From: Microcyclospora pomicola
Lineage: Eukaryota; Ascomycota; Dothideomycetes; Capnodiales
Direction of reading: 5' to 3'
Assembly: GCA_002786065.1 (NCBI GenBank)
Contig: NHNY01000003.1
Span: forward strand, 372,001 to 436,000
DNA length: 64,000 nucleotides
Shown here: in pieces, positions 44,440-54,983 of the stretch
How the letters are laid out: every line of letters starts with the position of its first letter
Numbering within the stretch: the first letter of the stretch is position 1
The notes under the pieces: generated by a model
What the model was told of the DNA's origin: nothing
Seen by the model: the letters and a program-made list of their open reading frames with translations, nothing else
Databases searched by the model: none
Position numbers and translations under genes: made by a program

Positions 44440-45620
44440 GGTGGAATATAGATTGCTGTAATGTCAGCCGCAGGAGAGCGCCGTCGGGGTGGTGGGGAGA
44501 AAGGAAGGAGTGGAGGTGGAGACTGGAGTCGAGCGATAAGACAAAGTAGTCGGTGTTGCAGGGTGACACAGCCGCACGTGAGTGAAGTCGTCGTCACCCT
44601 CTACACTAGGTTAATCTATTCCGGGGCAAGGGTGAAACAGGGTTCGATAACCATCGCATCTGCAGATCGTTCCAGATGCTCTAGTCCACTTACCGGATGG
44701 GCAATACCGAATGTAGATATCTTACCTTAGGTGTGAATACATGTACTGATCTGGCGACGCATGATTAAAGGCATGTGTGCTTCATGGTCTATGGGTACTT
44801 ATTCTTTGTGAGATCAGACTCTGAGATGGTAACTAGGCTGTCACGTTGTGCAGCAAGGATCCGCAGATTCTACACAACCCAGCTGCCTTAGCACCTTGCG
44901 GGATGTCGGCCTTCAAGAAGTTCAAGGATGGAACCTGGCAATATCATCCAACTATACGATGTGCTTGACCCAAGAGCATTGTTGAATCAGGCTTCTGTTG
45001 TGCTGTGGTGTTCCATCATGTTGATGTTGCTTTCTGTAGCAGATCTGCAGTGCTGATTGCTGCGCCTTCACTTCACTTCACTCCACTCAGCCTCGGACAA
45101 TGCAGATGTGACTTTCACTTCGTTAAGTCGTGGGACCGATATCGTTCTAGGCCAGCGTCATGTCGTTCATGTTCTATCCATCGCCATCTCCAAAATATAT
45201 TGATGACATGGTGCACAATTTCATAGCATACTTGCACCATTTGTTGTACAGAATCTGAGCATGGTACATTTTGATCTTGGATTTCTGGATTGTTTGTTGG
45301 ATCATATGTGTTTCAAGAGGCCTCCGCCTCGATCACGACTTCTGTCAAACTCACCCTCAGCGCAAGCAAGCGCAAGGCAACAGAATTCGAGCGGCGACTC
45401 TAGGCGTCCAGATATGCTGACCTTAATTGATGAGAGTGATTTCGAAATATGCACCTCAATCATCTTCTCCGACCAGAGCATCTCATCGCAACGACGAATC
45501 CAAGCTGGTCGAGGATCCATCAAAACTCAGGATCAAATAGGAAACTACGATATTGCGACGGCATCACGATCACGGCTGCAACATCAATAGCGAACAAGCA
45601 GGACATGCGCCTGTTTCAAA
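44440..45620. other. Divergent intergenic region
   Basis: About 1.2 kb between the histidine-rich gene (minus) and the HeLo-like/protease gene (plus), so it includes both promoters. TACATGTA lies at 44738-44745. No gene seen. Confidence 0.5.
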
Positions 45621-48600
45621 ATGGAGGCTTACGGTCATGATCCTCTACAGCAGCATACCCGGACTAGCCATCTTTCCCAGCTGTACTCCGACGTAAAGAA
45701 GAGTGCCGATTTCAATTTGAATGTTCGGCCACCAGCAAGCGAGCAATACTCTGGCTTGCATCTCAAATACCGGATCCAGACAGATCGATTGATCACCTGG
45801 GGACTGGCCTGGAGCGAGGAAGCCAAAGGCACACATGTCGACATCGATGATTCTGTTGCCAAGGCTGGCCTGACCGAGACCGTCGATAGTGTATTGAGAA
45901 ACATCAAAGAAGTGACCGAGGAAGCTGAAAGGATCAAGTCTGGTACGAGGATCGGGACCGATGGCAACAGCAAGATCGCTCTTGTCGTGCAGTCGTCAGA
46001 ATTCGATGCAGCACGCTATGAAGATCTGCTTCGAGACCTCACCGCATCGATCGATACGCTATACGATCTTTCGCAGTCGCGACGAGCCCTAGCTCGCGGG
46101 GATCATCCAAGTTTCCCAACTTCCAAGTCGTTCTCAGAGAAACCATCGAGCGCACGGCGAAGCTCAATCAGCAAAACACCTGGCTACTCTTCGTCTGCCT
46201 CCACACTTGTCAACCCTCCTTTCCGCAAGCCGGCATTATCGCCTTATTCAGGCTTGCCGCCACGGATCGACACATCGGCCCTTCGCTTGCCATATGAGGG
46301 TCCACCTCCTTATGAGAGTCTAGGAGTTCCGTCAAGCGCGCGCTTGATTGGACAATTGATTCGGGCGAAGGCTGGCGAAACCGTACAGAACTTGATTGCA
46401 AGCACCGCAGCTGAAGTGCCTGTTCTGATTGATTATGCCAACTTTGATTCCATCTACCGCGACACACATGTGCCGCCTCCTCTACAGCGTCTAGAGGTCC
46501 TGGCTGGGTACTTCCAGCCCATGCGGACCGAGTCGCAGTCGAATTTGAGTCTCTTGGGCTATTTCGAAGACCCTACTCAACCCCGGATTGGTTTAGTTTA
46601 CGACATTCCATATGCACTCCAGAACAAGCTACAAGGCAATGCTCAAAATGCTGCGTCGGCTTTTAGCAGTGCTAGTCTGTTGAAACTGGTCCAGAAATCG
46701 AACAAAGCCGCAGCTCCTGCCAACAGCGATGTTCCTGCACCAGCCTTGGAGTACAGATATCGCCTTGCCTTGCGCCTCACCGAACAACTAGCGGAGCTTC
46801 ATTCTCACGACGTGTACCATGGAAACATCAACAGTAGCAGTGTTCTCTTCACTATGACTACTAGCGCATCCCCCGTTCAAACACGCCCGGATGTCATCAG
46901 ATCCCCACTTTGGGCCTCCTTCGATCTATTCTCCAAGTCAACTGTAGAAGGCTTGACCGAGAGTGCCAACTTGAATATCTATCGTCACCCAGGGGAGTCG
47001 CTGCACAATGCGGAGCGAAACCTTTCCACCGATATCAGGTTCGATATTTACAGCCTCGCGCTGATCTTGCTGGAAATTGGTTTATGGGTCCCAATCGGTG
47101 ATCTATACAAAGCCAAGTACTCTTTGGCCGACTTCAAAGCGCGCCTGGAGAAGCTGTACATCCCGAAGCTTGCAGCGAAGTGCAGTACGGCATACATGCG
47201 CGTCGTCGAGGCTTGTATTCGCTTCGCAGATGACGCTTCCGGTGCGGGTATGACAACCGACGGAGTGTACGGACTTCTCTTAGAGAAGCTTCGCATGTGT
47301 GCGCTGCTTGACGAAGACGATCTATCCACTAACCCAACGCATGGTGATGCGGGGTCATCAATGATCAGCCACAGTCCTCTGCACCGGCATCAATCTGATT
47401 TGACTGGGATGCCACGCACCAAATCAGCAGGTTCAGGCGCTTTCCCACAACATCAAGGATTCGCCGGCCATCGTGAGGCGCTTGCTCATGCCAACACGTC
47501 ACCGCTACCAATGCACGGTATCTCACGACAGCCATCAGTACAGAGTCAGTGGTCTCAGGGTGCTGGTGTGACTGGAGTGAACAGACAAAACACGTTACCA
47601 TCCAGCCGACCTCCATCATTCAAGGAGTACAAGCAAAGAATCATTCTCATCCAGAAGAAGTGGCGCGAGTATCGTGCCCGCTGTCTTGATGAGATTTGGG
47701 AGCGAAATCGTCAGATTGCCGAAGCACAGGAAAAGAAAGAATCTACTGTCTGGGAGGTGGAAGATAAACCCACTGATCCGTCCTCGAAGACAAAGCGTAA
47801 AGAATACCCTGCAGTACAACTGCCACAAGCGCTAATGGATGAGTGGCACAACAAGATTGCACGTCAACTTGGGACTTTGGTCGAAAGGGCCCTCCACGGC
47901 TCTCTCGAGTCCAGCTCCATCTCATTGACAGCTTATGGCGATACGCCTGAAACTGCTCGGCCTACGCTTTTGATCTGCTGCAAGTCAACAGCTAAGGTCA
48001 AGCACATGTTGAAGCGTCATTTCAAGTACGATGCCGCGCTGTTCGATGTGCGCGTCAAGAAGGACGAGGTACGAAGATGCCACAAACCACGACGAAGCCG
48101 CGACGATGGCAAGATTCGTCGAAGTATGGCCCCATTCGGCGGCCTGGAAAAAGCAAAGAATCCTGAGTATCAGGAACGCCCACTTTGTGGAGCATCCATT
48201 GGCGCGTACCGTGATGAAGAACATCTTCCTCCAGTCTCGTTCGGTGGCATCGTCATTGTTGATGGTATGCCCTACGGTATGAGCGTACATCACATGCTCG
48301 AAGCAGATGATAGTGAGGATGAGCCAGATGTGGATGACGAAATTGACGATGACGATGATGATGACGACTCCAGTATTGGAGAAGATGATGATGCATCAGT
48401 ATTTTCGCATTCAGACGATGAAGAAACAGTCCGTCCGCCGTCAACAATACCAGACGTGGAGACTTTCGGTCATGATGGAGATATGCCTGGTGTGATGCCC
48501 GACGACTTTGAGGAGATTACGATCACGCAGCCATCTTTGGACGATGCCATAGATATGGATCTTCATGTTGACGAGGGAGACGATGACGAAGACGACGAAG

Positions 48601-49415
48601 ATTCGGGGATTGACGAGGATCACTTACTCTCTTACAAAGTCGGGCAGATCCATGCTTCATCTGGCCTTCGACGGACCTCGCAAAAGACTCAAGAAGGCTT
48701 CAAGAGCATCAGCCAATCTCTCTCGCAAGAGATAGATTGGGCGCTATTCGAGCTCGTCCCCCCACGCATGTATCCCTTCAACATTGTCAAGGGAGGTCGC
48801 AAGTACTGCACCAGCGGCTCGACCCGTGGCGCTGACACTTACCCCATGGCCATACGAAAGTCGACCGAACTAGCCTGCGCTCGCGTACACTGTCTAGGAC
48901 GGACGAGCGGTCTCGGCTCAGGCGTCATCGGCAGTACCATGGATCTCGTCAAGATCCACGGCCGCAGCACTTTCTCCGCGAGCTGGACGGTCGACGGCAA
49001 CTTTGGCATCGGTGGAGATTCTGGCGCCTGGGTGATCAGCAACGACGACGGGCGCGTATGCGGCCACGTCCTCGCCGCTCGGAAAGGCCGAACGTACATC
49101 TGCCCCATGGACCTGCTGCTCGACGACATCAAGCAGACTCTCGGTGCGAGTGTGGTCGAGCTTCCTATTCCAACCAGGGACGACCTTGCTCGGTCTTCCA
49201 CTAAGCCGATCGAGATGGAGCGATCGCTCGTCCAAGATGCCGTCGGGAAGATGAGGCTCAGCAGCGAGCAGGACAACGCCGCAGAGTATCGACCGCCGTC
49301 CAGTGGAGGCGTGCCGCTACCTTCGCCTTCTTCGAGCTCGTACTCGCCCACGCGCAGGTCGATGTATCATGGCCTCGAGTCGAGCAGGGCCGAACCTGTC
49401 GGGACTGCAGGTTGA
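45621..49415 (+). CDS. Large fusion: HeLo-like region, pseudokinase, chymotrypsin-like protease
   Basis: One exon, 1264 residues. Residues about 10-110 (SQLYSDVKKSADF, LKYRIQTDRLITWGLAWS, VDSVLRNIKEVTEEAERI) resemble the helical HeLo/prion-inhibition domain of fungal cell-death proteins. Residues about 290-560 have a protein-kinase fold order (LLGYFEDPTQPRIGLVYDIP, LTEQLAELHSHDVYHGNI, DIRFDIYSLALILLEIGLW). YHGN stands in place of HRD and SFDLF in place of DFG, so it is a pseudokinase. An IQ-like helix (ILIQKKWREYRARC) is near 672. The last 400 residues read as a trypsin-fold protease: VDGMPYGMSVHHMLEA gives the His (890/891), IDWALFEL the Asp (1039) and GIGGDSGAW the Ser (1134). A long acidic Asp/Glu insert separates His and Asp. 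Function is inferred, not known; regulated proteolysis in self/non-self or stress signalling is possible. Confidence 0.8.
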   Translation: MEAYGHDPLQQHTRTSHLSQLYSDVKKSADFNLNVRPPASEQYSGLHLKYRIQTDRLITWGLAWSEEAKGTHVDIDDSVAKAGLTETVDSVLRNIKEVTEEAERIKSGTRIGTDGNSKIALVVQSSEFDAARYEDLLRDLTASIDTLYDLSQSRRALARGDHPSFPTSKSFSEKPSSARRSSISKTPGYSSSASTLVNPPFRKPALSPYSGLPPRIDTSALRLPYEGPPPYESLGVPSSARLIGQLIRAKAGETVQNLIASTAAEVPVLIDYANFDSIYRDTHVPPPLQRLEVLAGYFQPMRTESQSNLSLLGYFEDPTQPRIGLVYDIPYALQNKLQGNAQNAASAFSSASLLKLVQKSNKAAAPANSDVPAPALEYRYRLALRLTEQLAELHSHDVYHGNINSSSVLFTMTTSASPVQTRPDVIRSPLWASFDLFSKSTVEGLTESANLNIYRHPGESLHNAERNLSTDIRFDIYSLALILLEIGLWVPIGDLYKAKYSLADFKARLEKLYIPKLAAKCSTAYMRVVEACIRFADDASGAGMTTDGVYGLLLEKLRMCALLDEDDLSTNPTHGDAGSSMISHSPLHRHQSDLTGMPRTKSAGSGAFPQHQGFAGHREALAHANTSPLPMHGISRQPSVQSQWSQGAGVTGVNRQNTLPSSRPPSFKEYKQRIILIQKKWREYRARCLDEIWERNRQIAEAQEKKESTVWEVEDKPTDPSSKTKRKEYPAVQLPQALMDEWHNKIARQLGTLVERALHGSLESSSISLTAYGDTPETARPTLLICCKSTAKVKHMLKRHFKYDAALFDVRVKKDEVRRCHKPRRSRDDGKIRRSMAPFGGLEKAKNPEYQERPLCGASIGAYRDEEHLPPVSFGGIVIVDGMPYGMSVHHMLEADDSEDEPDVDDEIDDDDDDDDSSIGEDDDASVFSHSDDEETVRPPSTIPDVETFGHDGDMPGVMPDDFEEITITQPSLDDAIDMDLHVDEGDDDEDDEDSGIDEDHLLSYKVGQIHASSGLRRTSQKTQEGFKSISQSLSQEIDWALFELVPPRMYPFNIVKGGRKYCTSGSTRGADTYPMAIRKSTELACARVHCLGRTSGLGSGVIGSTMDLVKIHGRSTFSASWTVDGNFGIGGDSGAWVISNDDGRVCGHVLAARKGRTYICPMDLLLDDIKQTLGASVVELPIPTRDDLARSSTKPIEMERSLVQDAVGKMRLSSEQDNAAEYRPPSSGGVPLPSPSSSSYSPTRRSMYHGLESSRAEPVGTAG

Positions 49416-51422
49416 CTGTGATACTTGATGGAATTTTGTGGCTACATATTTATAGATACCCGACGCTTTTAAGCTTTATGAGGCTTCATATATTCATTCA
49501 ACTCTTGAACTCTTCTCGGTCAATCTGCTTCTGCGATTCAGTTCCACCCTCGTATATCAAAAATATGTCACCTGCATGCTACTTTCGGATAGACGTGATG
49601 ACCGCCTAGTCACCAGGCTTGCATTTCGAAACAGCCGGACCAGATCTCACGCACATCCCGCCTCAACTCCCACAACGTGATGGTCCACTCTGCACGTCGA
49701 TGATCTCACCCTGAACAACCATACGTATACCCGTCGACCACCTCGCCAGCCTCGATCCACTTGAAGAGACAGATGTCCAGACTCGAGCACCTTGCCGCAC
49801 GCACGCATTGTGTTTCAGGCCTCCTACGGCAATGCACCTGGCAAGGCGGAATGAACCAACATGTGAGGTAAACATGGTGAAACACGACGATCGGAAACGA
49901 AGGTACGGTACGGGCCATGCAGAGAGCAGCAATGAGGCGCTGTGCAGTAGGGCATTCGCCGTAGGCCGGGATTGGGGTGCTTGGTTTGTTTGGGGCTGTC
50001 GTTCGTGGTGTTGCTACCTTAAAAATAAAAGTGCTTCTGTGCTGTATGCACGTATCTGCTACAGCATTGAACGATACCTTTCGTCCGAAATAACAGCTTA
50101 CTGCACAAAGCGTGGTGCAGATTTAGATTATTACAAATGTACGCAACTTATTCTCGAAGATCGTACCCGGCACACATCTACATGACAACCACACCACAGC
50201 GGCAGACAAGCAGACCACGCTCGGCACAGCAGGGATAGAACCAGCAGACGACCAGCCTTTGCATGGAACGCAAGCGACGGCAGGATCTAAACTCGTCAGA
50301 GAGTTCGCGGAGAGTTCACCGGGATGTCATAGCGAGTGGTGTAGGATGGACGAATGTCAGTGGTGCACCTGGGGGTCTTGTATGCGCAGCATGCAGGCCT
50401 GCGCCGCAATTCGCTGAAGTTTATCGCGCTGTGGACGGGAGCGAACGGTGTTGTTTGGGGAGTGGGGGAATAGACGCTTGACGAGTGGAGGAGGATGGGA
50501 CTACTGCGGGACAGGATGGTGATGCGTGATAGAGCTTGATGGTGGTCGTACGCCGTATGACGGGCAGAGGGATGTTTGATGTCGCTGTTGGCGGCTTGGA
50601 GGTGCGACATCTCTCGACTTGCGTAGGTGGCCGGCACTGGAAATTCGTTTGCGAATGGAACGACACTTGTAAAACTGAATTCAATCACTCAGATACTATC
50701 GGTAGAACATAGGACACATGTAAGTATAACGCGAACACCAGAATCGTGGAGGCACGATAAAATCTGTCATTCAAACCTCCGTCGGCCGCAATCCAAGAAT
50801 ATCGCCCTGCGCCATCTCCCTCCCGAGCACACCTACGTCAAAGCACTGTACGCGCCGCATTGCTTGCCTGCTTGCTCGCTCGCATGCAACCTGATACACA
50901 TGCACAGGTACATGTAGAAGACGCGCATACGCTCCTGAAGAAGCACCACACCTCGCTTGCCCAAATCTCGTGTAGATCACTCTGCACCCTGGCAAAGATA
51001 TCAATGGTAGAGGTACCTGCAGCTGCAAGAGCTCTAATACGAGGCACGAAAAATAGCTTCTAGCTTTTTCTGCTGCTCTGCTTTTGCTTTACTTTTACTT
51101 TGACTTTGCTTTGCTTCATGAGCCGTGGGTAACGAACATGAGCATCATGCAATGCACATTGCTGAGCCATGATCGAGCAGCGGGAGGGTTCTTTGGGTCT
51201 TGGGAGACATGGCCGGGCGAGACTGGTGGGTGTGCTGGGTGGGTCTGGAAGAGGGGATGTGTATTTGTACGGTCTTCATGGCCCGCGTCTGCTGAATCGT
51301 GGAGGATTCTACAGGCAATCTATCCCTATTTATCACTCGCCGTCCTTTGATCAGGATTCGTTGAAGACTTCAATCCTTCGTTGACTTGCTGAGACTCGTT
51401 TCTGTGCATTGACTCCGTCACG
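49416..51422. other. Long intergenic stretch
   Basis: About 2 kb with no supportable gene. The frame at 50296-50688 minus begins with GTG and lacks any domain. TACATGTA occurs at 50909-50916. A CTTT-rich pyrimidine run lies at about 51064-51118 before the next gene. Confidence 0.5.
51064..51118 (+). repeat. CTTT/CTTTG-rich low-complexity tract
   Basis: Short imperfect tandem run of CTTT, CTTTG and CTTTA units on the plus strand, about 300 nt upstream of a small membrane-protein gene. Confidence 0.6.
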
Positions 51423-51875
51423 ATGTACATCCCACAACTCCACAATCTCACTCCACGGTCTGCTTCATCGACCTCCCCAGCAACCAATGCCCCAACGATC
51501 CTCATCGGCCTAGTGATCGCGATCCTGCTGTTCATCGCAGCCAGCGGTGCACTTATCTGGTACCTCCTGCGGATCCGCAGAGAAGACCGATACGGCGTAC
51601 CCCTATCCCAGAAGCCGCTGACACAATGGCGACGCAACGTGGAGCCAGTTGAGGACATCCGGTCGCCGAAATATAAGCCAGACTTGATCCTGGGCCGGTC
51701 GCTCGTCGACTTCCAACGCCCGGAGTCGGCGCATTGTCGATCGCCCGTCTCGCCACTGAGCGCTATCGACGAGAAGCTTGAGCACCGCTGGTGGTCGACA
51801 CAGCAGCAATTGGGCGAGTATAGAGCCTTGACAACGGAGGCAGACCGGAGTAAGGGCATCGTGGTGCAGCTATGA
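51423..51875 (+). CDS. Small single-pass membrane protein, unknown function
   Basis: 150 codons from ATG 51423. A short Ser/Thr/Pro-rich N-terminus is followed by one strong transmembrane helix (TILIGLVIAILLFIAASGALIWYLL, about residues 25-49). A basic stop-transfer (RIRREDR) and a soluble tail of about 95 residues with SPVSPLSAIDEKLEHRWW come after it. No cleavable signal peptide is obvious, so the helix probably serves as a signal anchor with the tail in the cytosol. No family is recognised. Clear amphipathic layout, good length and codon pattern support a real gene, although it could be lineage-specific. It stands alone between long spacers. Confidence 0.6.
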   Translation: MYIPQLHNLTPRSASSTSPATNAPTILIGLVIAILLFIAASGALIWYLLRIRREDRYGVPLSQKPLTQWRRNVEPVEDIRSPKYKPDLILGRSLVDFQRPESAHCRSPVSPLSAIDEKLEHRWWSTQQQLGEYRALTTEADRSKGIVVQL

Positions 51876-52640
51876 GCTCTACACGCCTCGATGTTGGAAG
51901 CCGTACATGTCCATGTCGAGCTAAACACACTTCGAAGATGAAGCAGTTGTGGCAATCGTATCGCCAAGCCTATGGAGATTCCTCGGATCAGTGCTATGAT
52001 TGGCGATTCAGCCCCCTGAAACCTCTACAATCCATCCTGGGTCTTGTTTCAATGGCCACGAAAGCAATCTGAGACCCATTCCGCACTGCCGTCGATCTCG
52101 CCCTAGGCCACCCGAGAACTTGGATCACGATGCACGGTTTCCTTTCGGAACTGGGAGGTGCGCTTAGAACCTGCAAATGCAACAACAAGGCGAATGTTCA
52201 AACAATCATACGGCATGTGGCATGAACCATTACTGCATCTTCTGCGTTCCGAAACGGGTCGCAGTATGATAGCATGCAAGGCGAGTAACCATATGCAAGC
52301 TGTGAGGAGGATTGAGAGTCTGCGAGCAGGCCAAGGCGTTTCAGAACAAGGCAGAGACCGGCGTTCAAGTCGGTAAGATCATATGGGTTTTGGGTAATAG
52401 ATATAACGTCGCAGTGACCATGTATCCATTCTTTGTGGTTGATAGCAGACTTCTGTACAGAAAGCAAGCTGCCTTAATTCGATTGTTGTCCCAGGATGTA
52501 ATGCAGTCTATGCAAAACCTCTCTATCGTAAACTCAATTGAGTTCCTCGTCCCATGCTGGTTACAGGTTCAAAGACGCCGGGGCACCATCTCCTTCGTGC
52601 TGTATCATATACGCGATGCTGCAGGCTTGACGTTCAGGAT
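51876..52640. other. Convergent intergenic spacer
   Basis: Between the small membrane-protein stop and the PROPPIN stop. Nothing recognised. Confidence 0.45.
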
Positions 52641-54203
52641 CTAATTTGCAAACTGCCTTTCCATAAAACGTCGAAATCCTCGCCGTTGTAATACCCAGCC
52701 GCGATCACTCCGCGGTAGAAGGTCGAACATTTCCCACTGTGGATCACTTCCTCCTCCAATGATGAAAAGTGTGGCTCCGTCGTTGTCTTGCTCCTGGGCT
52801 GATATGATAGTGGACGCTTTCGGGCTTACTTTAGCTGGCGGTACAAATGATATAATCCCTTTTGGTGGTCGTCCAGAGGGATCGTTAGGAAGTGGTAGAA
52901 CGGGTAATTTCACCGTTGCACTTTTCCCACTGGGAGTTGTCGTCTTCGCGTAACCCTTGCCTTTACTACTCAGTGTGCCTTGCCAATGTGGCGGTTCATT
53001 ACCGACGTGGAACGGTGAGCTCGCAACACTACGGACATCTTTCCAGATACGTGGTGCAAGGGGAGAGGATTTCATGGCGGATAGCACAGAGGTTGCGCCA
53101 TGCTGGCTGGGAATATTCGCCGGGACTGGCGGAGGCCGAAGACCATAATATTCTTGCACGGTGGCCGTGGCAGGCGAGGACCGAGTCGCGGACAACCCAG
53201 AGACAATTGACTCTGGAGCGGCGTTGTTATTTCCAGACATGCGGTGCGATGTGTACGTTTGTGTCGGAGGTTTCCTTACTTGCTGGATGGTTTCTTGTGT
53301 ACCAGTGGTTTCTGTTGGATCTGATGGTCGTAAGTCGAAGATGTGTACAGTACCTTTGTCGCTCGTAGAAGCTAACCACCGATTGCCAGCGGAGAATGCG
53401 AGACTATAAGTAATGGCATGGTCGACGCCGCGACGATATTCTCCAAGCAGATCGAAATTTCGTGTATTGAAGACGCGTACCAGAGTGCCTTGTTGTGATG
53501 CTGTGGCAAGCAGACTGGCATCACTAGACAATGCCATAGCACGGATCGCACTGTTATGCGCCCTCATAACACGCTTCGACCCACTGGTAGTTACGCTTTT
53601 ATCTAGCGATATCAGCTGAATCTGTCCATTTGCCTGGGCGGGGATGACCAGGTTGTGTCCTTGCAAAGCACCAATAGCATAATCGTTCTGTGCTGTGGGG
53701 TAGAGCGCATATGCTACGTTGGGTCCTCTTTGGGACTTCTTCGAAAGTCCAGCTGTTGCGCCAATATGGTCACCATCGTCATCAAGAGGAGGAGACGGTA
53801 GTGCCGGAGGTGCGATGTCTTGGTACGCAAACACGATGACCCGTGCTCGCAGTAGAACGACCATCCATCGCTCATTCATCCGAAGTCCGAGAACCTCCTC
53901 GTGAAAGTCATACTCGCAGACCTCGCGATCTAGAAACGAATCCCAAAAGATGACCACCGTTGGCTTGCCTGCAGGAATCTTGCCACCAGCAACGTAGGCC
54001 AAATACCTGTCATCCAGGGATTCAGCTATGGCGACTCCACGGGCAGGCGGAAGCGGCGGGGAGTACGTCGACAAACAATTGTCCGTTCGAAATACGCGCA
54101 GTCCGTCAGTCAGGCCAGCGATAAACCGATTCCTGGTTGTTGAGAAGGCGACAGATAACACAGCCGGCTGATCGAGAGGTTGTATATTCCGACGAGTATC
54201 CAT
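52641..54203 (-). CDS. PROPPIN WD40 protein (Atg18/Hsv2 family)
   Basis: Single exon, 520 residues, ATG at 54201-54203. Seven-blade propeller of the Svp1-like group: LSVAFSTTRNRFIAGLTDGLRVF opens it, then VVIFWDSFLDREVCEYDFHEEVLGLRMNERWMVVLL and MRAHNSAIRAMALSSDASLLATASQQGTLVRVFNT. The phosphoinositide-binding signature, normally FRRG or LRRG, reads YRRG here (Tyr256-Gly259 in GEYRRGVDHA), with both arginines kept. PI3P/PI(3,5)P2 binding is therefore expected. PROPPINs work in autophagy and vacuole membrane dynamics. The C-terminal 200 residues are a long Ser/Thr/Pro-rich extension with a last propeller element (DGATLFIIGGGSDPQWEMFDLLP). Which paralogue (Atg18, Atg21 or Hsv2) it is cannot be fixed without a tree; the long insert and tail argue against canonical Atg18. 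Confidence 0.88.
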   Translation of the reverse strand: MDTRRNIQPLDQPAVLSVAFSTTRNRFIAGLTDGLRVFRTDNCLSTYSPPLPPARGVAIAESLDDRYLAYVAGGKIPAGKPTVVIFWDSFLDREVCEYDFHEEVLGLRMNERWMVVLLRARVIVFAYQDIAPPALPSPPLDDDGDHIGATAGLSKKSQRGPNVAYALYPTAQNDYAIGALQGHNLVIPAQANGQIQLISLDKSVTTSGSKRVMRAHNSAIRAMALSSDASLLATASQQGTLVRVFNTRNFDLLGEYRRGVDHAITYSLAFSAGNRWLASTSDKGTVHIFDLRPSDPTETTGTQETIQQVRKPPTQTYTSHRMSGNNNAAPESIVSGLSATRSSPATATVQEYYGLRPPPVPANIPSQHGATSVLSAMKSSPLAPRIWKDVRSVASSPFHVGNEPPHWQGTLSSKGKGYAKTTTPSGKSATVKLPVLPLPNDPSGRPPKGIISFVPPAKVSPKASTIISAQEQDNDGATLFIIGGGSDPQWEMFDLLPRSDRGWVLQRRGFRRFMERQFAN

Positions 54204-54983
54204 GATGAAAGATCTGATCAGAACCTACACAACACAGCGATCTCACTGTGTTGTTCAGTGTGTACAAGTATTCTAGATGTAGCAGCATAGGTCATGATTG
54301 CCGCTCATGGTCGACACCTCAGGCTCGACAGCTATGGACGATCATCAGACCAGGCCATTGTCGTAAATAAAGTATGCACGATACGATCATCTATGATCTA
54401 GCATTCTTCTCGTTCATACAACTTGCAGGGACCAACGCAGTCTCTCATGATTCGCGTCTTTGAAGCACATAGAGTATGCAATGACAAGATATACAGTCGT
54501 CGTGCTGTTGCATTAGACGTTGGAGAGCATCAAACGTTGCCAAGACTCCGCAAAATGAATGAGTGAGGCTTGTCCTCGAATCGGGAGGAGCCGTGGCTTA
54601 GCGTGACCCCTTTGCGACTTCTCCAAGACTCCCGTTCTGTTCAACACGTAGACGGCATCGGCGACAAGAGTCAACCTCATTCACCGCCCTCACACACACA
54701 ACAACATCCTCCTTCATCCGGCCAGGCATCGCGTCTCCTTACCATCTCGTCAGCAGAGGTATTGGCCAAACCAAGGTCAGTAGTTCCTTGCAATGGCATT
54801 TGATAGCCGGGAAACATTTTGGTTGTCCTGGCTGTCCATACTGTGGACTTGCGCATAAATTTGAATACACATGCACCATTATCATAGACATCGCCTCTGG
54901 ATTGTACCCCGATATTTCAGACCTACGGCGAACACGCGACGCTGACAGTTGCTGACTATCCTCACCACAGAACACCGCACATC
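54204..54983. other. Divergent promoter region
   Basis: About 780 nt between PROPPIN (minus) and septin (plus). A 5' untranslated intron for the septin is possible because a splice-acceptor-like run (ctatcctcaccacag) lies 14 nt before its ATG. No gene seen. Confidence 0.5.
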
